A stretch of DNA of 64,000 bases from Streptomyces sp. CG4 (GTDB taxonomy: Bacteria; Actinomycetota; Actinomycetes; Streptomycetales; Streptomycetaceae): contig NZ_CP163525.1 in NCBI RefSeq assembly GCF_041080655.1, forward strand, positions 6,510,001-6,574,000, read 5' to 3'. The notes under the pieces are model-generated. The model saw only the letters and a program-made list of their open reading frames with translations. It made no database searches and was not told where the DNA came from. Below, piece after piece: positions 1-6,700 of the stretch. The position numbers were made by a program, and so were the translations under genes. Numbering within the stretch: position 1 is the stretch's first letter; the number at the start of each line of letters is the position of its first letter.

Positions 1-797
1 ACGCGGCCGACGCCTACAACACCGCCCGCGACGGCGGGTTCGCCGTCCGCACGCTGAACGAGCGGATGAGCGGAGTCGGCGCCTGGGCGAAGCCCGCGAG
101 CCCCCGGATCAGCGTCCCGGCCCACAGGACCGTCACCGTGCCGTTCACACTCCACGTCCCGGAAGGGGCCGAGCCCGGGGATCATCCCGGTGCCATCGTC
201 GCCCTGGACGAGCACGTCGATCCCGGCAGCGGGCGGCTCGCGCTCGGGGTGCGGCGGGCCGTCGGCGCCCGCGTCTATCTCCGGGTCGGCGGGCCCACGC
301 TGCCCGCGCTCTCCGTCGGGCAGGTGCACATCAGCCACCACCAGCCCCTGATCCCGGGCCTCGGCGCCGGCACGGCCACCGTCTCCTACACCCTGCACAA
401 CACCGGGAACGTCACCCTCGACCCGAAGGTGGAGCTGAGGGTGCGCGGGCTGTTCGGCCGTACGCTGCTCGACCGCGAGCTGACCCGGGTGCCCTCCGAG
501 CTGCTGCCGGGGCAGCGGGTCCGGCTCACCGAGACCTGGCGCGGGGCGCCCCAACTCGACCGGGGCGAGGTGACGTTGACCGCGAGCGCGCCCGGCACCC
601 GGCAGTCGGCGAGCGCCGCCTTCCTCGCGCTGCCGTGGCTCGTCGTGGCGCTGGTGTGCGTGGCCGGCGTGGCGGCCGGGGCGCTGCTGGTCAGAGCGCG
701 TCGGCGCCGCGCTCGCCGGTCCGCACGCGTACGACCGTCTCCACGGGTACGGCCCACACCTTCCCGTCCCCGATCTTCCCCGTCCGCGCGGCACTGA
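1..797 (+). CDS. DUF916-like membrane-anchored protein, C-terminal part (5' partial)
   Basis: The reading frame is open from base 3, so the start lies before the window. The visible part is an extracellular beta-rich region resembling DUF916/WxL-interacting proteins (a PEGAEPGDHPGAIVALDE stretch, then a YTLHNTGNVTLDP segment typical of the second Ig-like domain). It is followed by one transmembrane helix (LPWLVVALVCVAGVAAGALL) and a very basic Arg/Pro/Ser tail. That topology fits a secreted protein held in the membrane by its C terminus. The last 107 bases overlap the 3' end of the convergent P-II gene, so the Arg-rich tail may be an extension past an older stop. Family assignment is moderate; the ligand is unknown. 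Confidence 0.7.
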   Translation, partial: AADAYNTARDGGFAVRTLNERMSGVGAWAKPASPRISVPAHRTVTVPFTLHVPEGAEPGDHPGAIVALDEHVDPGSGRLALGVRRAVGARVYLRVGGPTLPALSVGQVHISHHQPLIPGLGAGTATVSYTLHNTGNVTLDPKVELRVRGLFGRTLLDRELTRVPSELLPGQRVRLTETWRGAPQLDRGEVTLTASAPGTRQSASAAFLALPWLVVALVCVAGVAAGALLVRARRRRARRSARVRPSPRVRPTPSRPRSSPSARH

Positions 798-1029
798 CGA
801 TCGCGTCGATCACGGCGTCGGCGTCCGCGTCCTCCACCACGACCTCGATCCGCACCTTCGGCACCAGATCGACCCGGTACTCGGCCCCCCGGTACACCTC
901 GGTGTGACCGCGCTGCCGGCCGTAGCCGCTCGCCTCGGTCACGGTCAGACCGTGCACGCCCAGCTCCTGCAGGGCCGTCTTGACCGCGTCGAGGCGGTAC
1001 GGCTTGACGATGGCGGTGATGAGCTTCAT
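691..1029 (-). CDS. glnB: P-II family nitrogen regulatory protein
   Basis: A 112-residue protein, the usual P-II length, starting MKLITAIVKPYRLD. The T-loop contains EVYRGAEY with the conserved modifiable tyrosine, and the B-loop reads TGKIGDGKVW; the C terminus RIRTGE-like (VRVRTGERGADAL) is also canonical. P-II trimers bind ATP/ADP and 2-oxoglutarate and control AmtB-type transporters and nitrogen enzymes. A longer frame reaches 1146, but family alignment puts the start at 1029. Unlike the common actinobacterial amtB-glnK-glnD cluster, this copy is alone: it is divergent from era and convergent with the DUF916-like gene. It may therefore be a second, separately controlled P-II. The symbol glnB is used generically. 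Confidence 0.9.
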   Translation of the reverse strand: MKLITAIVKPYRLDAVKTALQELGVHGLTVTEASGYGRQRGHTEVYRGAEYRVDLVPKVRIEVVVEDADADAVIDAIVSAARTGKIGDGKVWAVPVETVVRVRTGERGADAL

Positions 1030-1199
1030 GCCTGCGTGTCGACCTTCTGCGTGCCGGCCGGGGGAGGACGGAGGGGGGATGACGGAGGGGGAGACCGGGG
1101 CGCCGTGGCCCAGATCGCCGCGATCGTATGCCGTCCCGGCGCGCACCGTAAGGTCCGGGCCGGTGTGCTCCTCCTCGCCGGCCAGGGGGCAGCGATTCC

Positions 1200-1225
1200 G
1201 TGACGTTTCGTCGTCCGAGCGTCAC
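1200..1225. promoter_or_regulatory. Inverted repeat between glnB and era
   Basis: Arms GTGACG (1200-1205) and CGTCAC (1220-1225) are perfectly complementary with a 14-base spacer, in the divergent intergenic region. This resembles an activator or repressor site. It does not match the GTnAC-n6-GAAAC spacing of a GlnR box well, so the regulator is unknown. Confidence 0.3.
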
Positions 1226-1275
1226 CGAAACCTCACGGTGCGGTCGGGCCTCGTGGATCAGGGACAATGAACGGC

Positions 1276-2229
1276 ATGAGCGTTCGTACCCCGTCATCCG
1301 AAGAGCCGGCCGAGACCGTCCACCGCGCCGGCTTCGCCTGCTTCGTGGGCCGCCCCAACGCGGGCAAGTCCACCCTCACGAACGCTCTGGTCGGGCAGAA
1401 GGTGGCGATCACCGCGAACCAGCCGCAGACGACGCGGCACACGGTGCGCGGGATCGTGCACCGGCCCGACGCCCAGCTGATCCTCGTGGACACCCCCGGG
1501 CTCCACAAGCCGCGCACGCTGCTCGGCGAGCGGCTCAACGACGTCGTACGCACCACGTGGGCCGAGGTCGACGTGATCGGCTTCTGCCTGCCCGCGAACG
1601 AGAAGATCGGGCCCGGTGACCGCTTCATCGCGAAGGAGCTGGCGGGGATCAAGAAGTCCCCGAAGGTCGCGATCGTCACCAAGACCGACCTGGTCGACTC
1701 CAAGGCCCTCGCCGCGCAGCTGATCGCGATCGACCAGCTGGGCAAGGAGCTGGGCATCGAGTGGGCGGAGATCGTCCCGGTGTCGGCGGCGGGGTCCAAG
1801 CAGGTGGATCTGCTGGCCGACCTGCTGATCCCGCTCCTCCCCGAGGGCCCGGCCCTCTACCCCGAGGGCGACCTCACGGACGAGCCCGAGCAGGTCATGA
1901 TCGCGGAACTCATCCGCGAGGCGGCCCTGGAGGGCGTCCGCGACGAGCTGCCGCACTCCATCGCCGTGGTGGTGGAGGAGATGCTCCCCCGGGAGGACCG
2001 CCCGGCCGACCGTCCCCTGCTGGACATCCACGCCAACGTCTACATCGAGCGCCCCAGCCAGAAGGGCATCATCATCGGCCCCAAGGGCAAGCGCCTGAAG
2101 GAGGTCGGCATCAAGTCCCGCAAGCAGATCGAGGCACTGCTGGGCACGCCGGTCTTCCTCGACCTGCATGTGAAGGTGGCCAAGGACTGGCAGCGTGACC
2201 CCAAGCAGCTTCGTAAGCTGGGCTTCTAG
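1276..2229 (+). CDS. era: GTPase Era
   Basis: Era is a GTPase that binds 16S rRNA and assists 30S ribosome maturation. The G1 motif GRPNAGKST, a QTTR switch, the G3 motif DTPGLHKP and the G4 motif TKTD lie in the first half. The C-terminal KH domain carries GPKGKRLKEVGIKSRKQIE and ends RDPKQLRKLGF. The length, about 317 residues, is normal. An ATG at 1267 is in frame, but AGGGA sits only 2 bases before it and 11 before the ATG at 1276, so the second is preferred, without certainty. Two further degenerate copies of the last part of the gene follow directly downstream. Confidence 0.95.
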   Translation: MSVRTPSSEEPAETVHRAGFACFVGRPNAGKSTLTNALVGQKVAITANQPQTTRHTVRGIVHRPDAQLILVDTPGLHKPRTLLGERLNDVVRTTWAEVDVIGFCLPANEKIGPGDRFIAKELAGIKKSPKVAIVTKTDLVDSKALAAQLIAIDQLGKELGIEWAEIVPVSAAGSKQVDLLADLLIPLLPEGPALYPEGDLTDEPEQVMIAELIREAALEGVRDELPHSIAVVVEEMLPREDRPADRPLLDIHANVYIERPSQKGIIIGPKGKRLKEVGIKSRKQIEALLGTPVFLDLHVKVAKDWQRDPKQLRKLGF

Positions 2230-2758
2230 TTCTTTCCTGCTGGTCCGCCCGTCCGTCTTGGTCGGCTGAGAGATGCTTTCACGGGGGGGGTTTCGTCCCG
2301 GACCTCGGTCTGTGGTGGCTGCTTTGGCGTGTGTCTGGGGGAGGTCGGCATCGGGTCTCGTAAGCAGATCGAGGCGCTGCTGGGGACGCCGGCCGCGCGG
2401 CGGTAGCCGCATGTCGATGCAGCCTCGACCTGCATGTGAAGGTGGCCAAGGACTGGCAGCGTGACCCCAAGCAGCTTCGTAAGCTGGGCTTCTAGTTCTT
2501 TCCTGCTGGTCCGCCCGTCCGTCTTGGTCGGCTGAGAGATGCTTTCACGGGGGGTTTCGCCCCGGACCTCGGTCTGTGGTGGCTGCTTTGGCGTGTGTCT
2601 GGGGGAGGTCGGCATCAGGTCTCGTAAGCAGATCGAGGCGCTGCTGGGGACGCCGGCCGCGCGGCGGTAGCCGCATGTCGATGCAGCCTCGACCTGCATG
2701 TGAAGGTGGCCAAGGACGGGCAGCGTGACCCCAAGCAGCTGCGGAAACTCGGTTTCTA
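2101..2758 (+). repeat. Three tandem copies of the era 3' end
   Basis: Copy A (2101-2340) is the real era 3' end plus 111 bases of downstream spacer. Copy B (2341-2604) repeats it including the spacer. Copy C (2605-2758) repeats only the coding part, up to a TAG stop. B and C share a 30-base segment that replaces four bases of era (TCTT of the Val-Phe-Leu codons) and introduces a stop, so neither can be translated as Era. The last codons of C encode the same Arg-Lys-Leu-Gly-Phe as A with different codons. B and C are gene fragments; the 630-base gap between era and the next gene holds essentially only this repeat. Confidence 0.95.
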
Positions 2759-2860
2759 GTGCCGTGACCGCAAAGGTTCACCGGGGTCAGGAGCGGCGAG
2801 GGAGCGGACTGCGCTGGAGCGGATCCGGCCGCCCGAGCTGGCCGTGAGAAGATCGCGGCC

Positions 2861-3178
2861 GTGACCATCCAGCTTCATGACTTCGACGGCGAACACTCGC
2901 TGACGTTGGACGTCGGTGGCCTGGCTGCTGACGCGGCAGTAGCCGATGCAGGTCACGAGCCGAACGGGTACTTCTGGGAAGGTCTCGTGCGGTTTGCCTG
3001 GCCGGACATTGCCAAGCGCCTCGACTTCGACAGCGAGGCCGGCATGTTCTGCGCGGTCGGGACTCCGAGTGACCTCGCGCGACTCAAGACGGCCGTTGAG
3101 TCAGTCATCACGAGCACCGACGCGGTCCGCGACATCATCGCCCAGGCGGAGACTTCGGGCTTCGAGTTCGACGACTAG
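2861..3178 (+). CDS. Imm51-like immunity protein
   Basis: A 105-residue acidic cytoplasmic protein starting at GTG. The segments HEPNGYFWEGLVRF and DFDSEAGMFCAVG match the pattern I know for Imm51, a family of immunity proteins that neutralise polymorphic toxins. No toxin gene, WXG/LXG partner or secretion module is adjacent, so it is an orphan immunity gene, as is common where cells collect protection against neighbours. It lies between the era fragments and the IS630 element; its TAG stop is formed at the IS junction (see the mobile element). The family call is from memory of the motif and is moderate. Confidence 0.6.
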   Translation: MTIQLHDFDGEHSLTLDVGGLAADAAVADAGHEPNGYFWEGLVRFAWPDIAKRLDFDSEAGMFCAVGTPSDLARLKTAVESVITSTDAVRDIIAQAETSGFEFDD

Positions 3179-4419
3179 CAACTCCACCGGACAGGGACAC
3201 CGGTTCGCTCAGGCTGCTGTGGCAAGTGGGCGTCCGCCCCAGCGGATTCCTTTCTCGCTGCGGATTCGGGCGCGTTCACGTCGTTGGGCGGCCAGCACGT
3301 CCGGGTGGCGTGTGTTGGTGTTACGCCAGCGCAGGTAGACGTGCAGGGCGCGGGTCTGGACGGTGTGGTTGCGGTGGTTCGAGTTAGCGATCGTGAACTG
3401 CCGAAGGGGCCCGAAGTGGGCCTCGATGGGGTTGGCCCAGGACGCGTAGGTAGGGGTGAAGCACAGCTCGACGCGGTTCTTCTTGGCCCAGCGTCGGATG
3501 GTTTCGCCCTTGTGGGCGGACAGGTTGTCCAGGATGACGTAGATCGGGGCGCCGTCCGGGCGGGCCGCGCGGATCGAGCGGAGCGCGGCCAGCGTGTTCG
3601 CGGCGCCCTTCCTGCGTCGGTTGACGCCCCAGAGGGTGTCGTCGCCGACCGAGTAGCAACCGTGGAAGTACCGCACGCCGTGGGTGCGGTGGTAGGTCGC
3701 GGGGTGCCGCTCGGGGTGACCGGCCCGGGCCCAGCCGGAGCCCATGGTGGGGCGGATGCCGAGCGGCCCGAACTCGTCGAACGCGAAGACCCGGTCGGGG
3801 AAACGGTCCAGGACCTCTTCGAGGCGGTCGAGCTTGGTGTCGCGGTCGGGGTCGGGTGATTCCTTCCATGTCTTGGTGCGCTGGAAGGTGATGCCGCGGC
3901 GGGCGAGCAGGCACCGTAACGCCTCGCGGCTGATCCGGATCACGCGGCCGTGGACTTTGCGCAGGTAGGCAGCGAGTTTGCGGATGGACCAGCGGGTGAA
4001 GGGCTGGCCGAGTTTGGTCGGGCGGATGGTGGCCGTCTGGACGACGAAGTCCTCGTCGTCAGGACTGAGCAGGCGGGGACGGCCTCCCGCCCACCGAGGG
4101 TCCAGAGCGGCCAGGCCGACCTCGTTGAACCGGTGGATCACGTCGCGAACGGTGTCCTCATCAGCCTGTACCAGCTGAGCGATCACCGGGACCCGGTTCC
4201 CGCCGGCCGAGGCCAGCAGCATCATCGCCCGACGGAACCGCACCGAACTGGTGCTGCCCCGGCGCACGATCTGCTGCAGCTTCTGCCCCTCCTGGTCGGT
4301 CAACCTGCGCACACGGACAGGCTCTGCCACCACACCCCCAGCAGTCGGATCAACGGACGCCACCGCACATCCAACCGCCCGCAGCACCAATCCGGCGAAC
4401 CATCCCGGTCAAAGCACTA
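3176..4419 (-). mobile_element. IS630-family insertion sequence, complete
   Basis: An element of about 1.24 kb with one transposase gene, bounded by a TA duplication (3176-3177 and 4418-4419), the target duplication expected for IS630. The ends are imperfect inverted repeats: read inward from CTAG at 3175 and at 4420, both carry ACCGG at positions 12-16 and CCGG at positions 26-29. Both junctions read CTAG. The left TAG is the stop of the Imm51-like gene; the right CTA, read in reverse, is the stop of the XRE regulator. With one TA and the element removed, the two genes would converge and share a single CTAG, so insertion cost neither gene a codon. Confidence 0.85.
3209..4330 (-). CDS. IS630 family transposase
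   Basis: DDE transposase that cuts and reinserts the element at TA dinucleotides. An N-terminal winged helix-turn-helix region (RLTDQEGQKLQQIVRRG, then VIHRFNEVGLAALDPRWAGG) precedes the catalytic core, with Asp in FAFDEFGP, Asp in ILDNLSAHK and Glu in ANPIEAHFGP. All three acidic residues are present and the frame is uninterrupted at about 373 residues, so the enzyme is probably active. The frame extends to 4390, but family members begin (M/V)AEPVRVRRL, which places the start at the GTG ending at 4330, behind a GGGGG stretch. Confidence 0.93.
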   Translation of the reverse strand: MAEPVRVRRLTDQEGQKLQQIVRRGSTSSVRFRRAMMLLASAGGNRVPVIAQLVQADEDTVRDVIHRFNEVGLAALDPRWAGGRPRLLSPDDEDFVVQTATIRPTKLGQPFTRWSIRKLAAYLRKVHGRVIRISREALRCLLARRGITFQRTKTWKESPDPDRDTKLDRLEEVLDRFPDRVFAFDEFGPLGIRPTMGSGWARAGHPERHPATYHRTHGVRYFHGCYSVGDDTLWGVNRRRKGAANTLAALRSIRAARPDGAPIYVILDNLSAHKGETIRRWAKKNRVELCFTPTYASWANPIEAHFGPLRQFTIANSNHRNHTVQTRALHVYLRWRNTNTRHPDVLAAQRRERARIRSEKGIRWGGRPLATAA

Positions 4420-5271
4420 GCCGACGGCTCCCTGCGGGGTCATGTCCTGCAGGCCCACCACCCTGAGCAGCTGGAGTCGCTCGTGCGACTCCGTGCCGGG
4501 GCGGGCCGTGTGCAGGACCAGGTGGTGGCGCCGGTCGTCGCTCAGCAGGACCTCGCAGTCCAGCTCCAGCAGGCCCACCACCGGGTGCCGGAACCGCTTC
4601 GTCGAGCTGCGCCGCACCGCCACCTCGTGCTCGTCCCACAGGCGGGCGAACTCCTCGCTCGCGGCGCGGAGTTCGGCCACGAGGGCGGCCGGCTCGGGGT
4701 CGTCGGGCCGGGCGGCGGCTACAGCGCGCAGATTCGCCACGTGCCGACGGGCGTGGTCCGGCCCGTCCTCCGGCGGGAACACGGCGCGTCCCGCCGGGTC
4801 CAGGAAGAACCGGCGGACCAGGTTGCGCTCCCGGGGCGGGCGGCTCAGCACGTCTCCGGTCATCGCCCGCGACAGCGCGTTCTGCGCCAGCACCTCGCCG
4901 CAGTCCGACAGCACCATCGCGGGCGCGTCGTGCAGCCGGTCCAGGACCAGCAGCAGCCCGGGGCGGACATGCGGGGAGGCGGTCTCCCGGCGGGGCGGCT
5001 CCTCGCCCGTCAGATGGAAGAGGTGGTCCCGTTCGTCGCCGGTCAGGCGCAGCGCGCGGGCCAGTGCCGTGAGCATCTGGCGGGACGGGCGCGGGCCCCG
5101 GCACTGTTCCAGCCGGGTGTAGTAATCGACGGACATACCGGCGAGGGAAGCCACCTCCTCGCGCCGCAGACCGGGGGTACGGCGGCGGGCGCCGGGGGTG
5201 AGGCCCACGTCGGACGGGTCGAGGCGGGCCCGGCCGCGGCGCAGGAAGTCGGCGAGTTCGGTCCGGTTCAC
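4417..5271 (-). CDS. XRE-family regulator with MmyB-like ligand-binding domain
   Basis: The N-terminal helix-turn-helix (NRTELADFLRRGRARL, RRTPGLRREEVASLAGMS, VDYYTRLEQ) is followed by the roughly 180-residue MmyB-type sensory domain (PAMVLSDCGEVLAQNALS, later RFRHPVVGLLELDCEVLL). Proteins of this type are usually repressors of a neighbouring oxidoreductase or transporter. The start is taken at the GTG opening VNRTELADF; GGAGG is very close to it, so it could differ. It is downstream of and codirectional with the MFS/beta-glucosidase pair but separated by 169 bases containing regularly spaced GATCGA repeats. Its last codon abuts the IS630 right end. Confidence 0.85.
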   Translation of the reverse strand: MNRTELADFLRRGRARLDPSDVGLTPGARRRTPGLRREEVASLAGMSVDYYTRLEQCRGPRPSRQMLTALARALRLTGDERDHLFHLTGEEPPRRETASPHVRPGLLLVLDRLHDAPAMVLSDCGEVLAQNALSRAMTGDVLSRPPRERNLVRRFFLDPAGRAVFPPEDGPDHARRHVANLRAVAAARPDDPEPAALVAELRAASEEFARLWDEHEVAVRRSSTKRFRHPVVGLLELDCEVLLSDDRRHHLVLHTARPGTESHERLQLLRVVGLQDMTPQGAVG

Positions 5272-5380
5272 CCCTCCAGCCTGCGGCAGCCCGCCCGGCT
5301 TATCCAGGCACTGCCGATCCCCTGATCGGGAGGTCTCTCCCGGTCTCCGGTCCCCTCGACCGAAGCTGAAGCTGACAGCA

Positions 5381-5434
5381 CTGATCGACAACCAACCGAT
5401 CGAGGGCCGACTGATCGACGACCGATCGATCGAC
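5381..5434. repeat. GATCGA direct repeats upstream of the XRE gene
   Basis: GATCGA occurs at 5383, 5398, 5413, 5424 and 5428, the first three spaced exactly 15 bases apart within a C(T/C)GATCGA(C/G) context. They lie between the MFS stop and the regulator start, where an operator would be expected. Function is inferred. Confidence 0.5.
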
Positions 5435-5440
5435 GGCTGA

Positions 5441-6700
5441 CTAGTCCACGCCCCTGATCCGGCCCACCAGCACCGCCCCCGCCACCCCGATCACCGCCGC
5501 CACCAGGTACAGCACCCGGTAGCCGCCCAGGTACCTGACGATCGGCGCGGCGAGGGCCGGGGCCGCGACCTGGGGCAGGGCGTTGGCCACGTTGATCACG
5601 CCGAGGTCCTTGCCGCGGTCCAGTGCCGTCGGCAGGACGTCCGTCATCAGCGCGAAGTCGACCGAGGTGAACACGCCGAAGCCGACCCCGAGGACCGCCG
5701 ACGCGACGATCGCGCCCGGCCAGGTCTGCCAGCCGGCCAGCGCCGCCGTCGCCACCGCCATCAGCAGCCCGGACCAGACGACGAACGGCTTGCGCCGGCC
5801 CACCCGGTCCGACCACACCCCGCCCACCACGACGGTCGCCATCAACGTCAGGCTGCTGACGGCCGTCAGGATCAATACGCCCTGGCCGGGGTCGGCGTAG
5901 TGCAGGCGGTCGCGGAGGTAGTACAGCAAGTACAGCAGCACCAGCGCATTGCTGAGGTTGATCAGGAACCGGGTCAGCCACGCCCAGCCCAGGTCCGGGT
6001 GGCGGCGCGGGCTCAGCCAGAACCCGGCCAGAAACGCCCGCCAGGACCAGGCCGGCCGGTCCTCCTTCGCGAGCCGGACATCCTCGTGGCGCAGGACGTA
6101 CGGCAGCACACCCGCCACCGTGCACACCGCGCACGCCGCATACCCGGCGCCGATCCCGCCCGCCGCGGTCGCGAGGCCCGTGCCGCCGACCACGCCCAGG
6201 ATCTGCGCGGCTCCCAGCCAGCCGCCCACCGCGCCCCGCTGGAGCCTCGGTACCCGGTCCGGCACGGCCGCCGTCACTGCCGCGAACGCCGCGTTCAGGG
6301 TGAGTTGCACCAGGCACCAGCCCGCCGCCATCGACCACACCCCGCCCGCCCGGGCGAGCAGCAGCAGGGACAGCGCGCCGCCGGCCGTTCCGGCCACGAT
6401 CCACGGGGTACGGCGGCCCCGACGGGCCGTCGTCCGGTCGGACAGGGCACCGAAGACGGGGTTGGCGAGCAGCGAGACCACCGCGCCGGCGCCGGTCACC
6501 CAGGCCAGCACGGTCTCCTTGGACATCCCGGTGCCGGGCGCGAAGTCCCCGGCCTGGGAGGCGAGCAGGATCTGCAGCGGCCCGAACCAGCCCACCCAGA
6601 TCGCCCCGTTGGCCAGCGAGAGCAGCGCCGTCCAGCCCCGGCCGACCCGTTCGGCCGGCTCGGCGAGGGCGGCGGCGGACGGACCGCCGACCGTGGTCAT
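5441..6700 (-). CDS. MFS transporter, glycoside-type
   Basis: A 12-helix major facilitator protein of about 419 residues. Visible signatures are NPVFGALSDRTTARRGRRTPWI in the loop between helices 2 and 3 and SDRVGRRKPFVVWSG in the second half, as in the GPH/sucrose-like carriers. Its ATG overlaps the stop of the upstream beta-glucosidase gene (ATGA at 6697-6700), so the two are translationally coupled. The pair probably takes up and hydrolyses a short beta-glucoside such as cellobiose. The longer frame to 6838 runs into bgl coding sequence and is not used. Confidence 0.88.
   Translation of the reverse strand: MTTVGGPSAAALAEPAERVGRGWTALLSLANGAIWVGWFGPLQILLASQAGDFAPGTGMSKETVLAWVTGAGAVVSLLANPVFGALSDRTTARRGRRTPWIVAGTAGGALSLLLLARAGGVWSMAAGWCLVQLTLNAAFAAVTAAVPDRVPRLQRGAVGGWLGAAQILGVVGGTGLATAAGGIGAGYAACAVCTVAGVLPYVLRHEDVRLAKEDRPAWSWRAFLAGFWLSPRRHPDLGWAWLTRFLINLSNALVLLYLLYYLRDRLHYADPGQGVLILTAVSSLTLMATVVVGGVWSDRVGRRKPFVVWSGLLMAVATAALAGWQTWPGAIVASAVLGVGFGVFTSVDFALMTDVLPTALDRGKDLGVINVANALPQVAAPALAAPIVRYLGGYRVLYLVAAVIGVAGAVLVGRIRGVD

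Noticed and set aside
1200..1225. GlnR box upstream of the P-II gene
   Set aside because: An inverted GTGACG/CGTCAC exists, but the GTnAC-n6-GAAAC spacing of GlnR sites is not met.
2756..2956. A minus-strand frame starting MTCIGYCRVSSQATDVQRQR, resembling the N terminus of serine resolvases
   Set aside because: Only 66 codons, without the catalytic domain remainder, and antisense to the better supported Imm51-like gene. The likeness is short and probably chance, though its position next to the era repeats made it tempting.
2101..3178. An integrated element bounded by era attachment sites
   Set aside because: Copies of the era end are only 240-264 bases apart and no integrase, excisionase or transfer gene is present, so a resident element cannot be claimed, only a possible scar.
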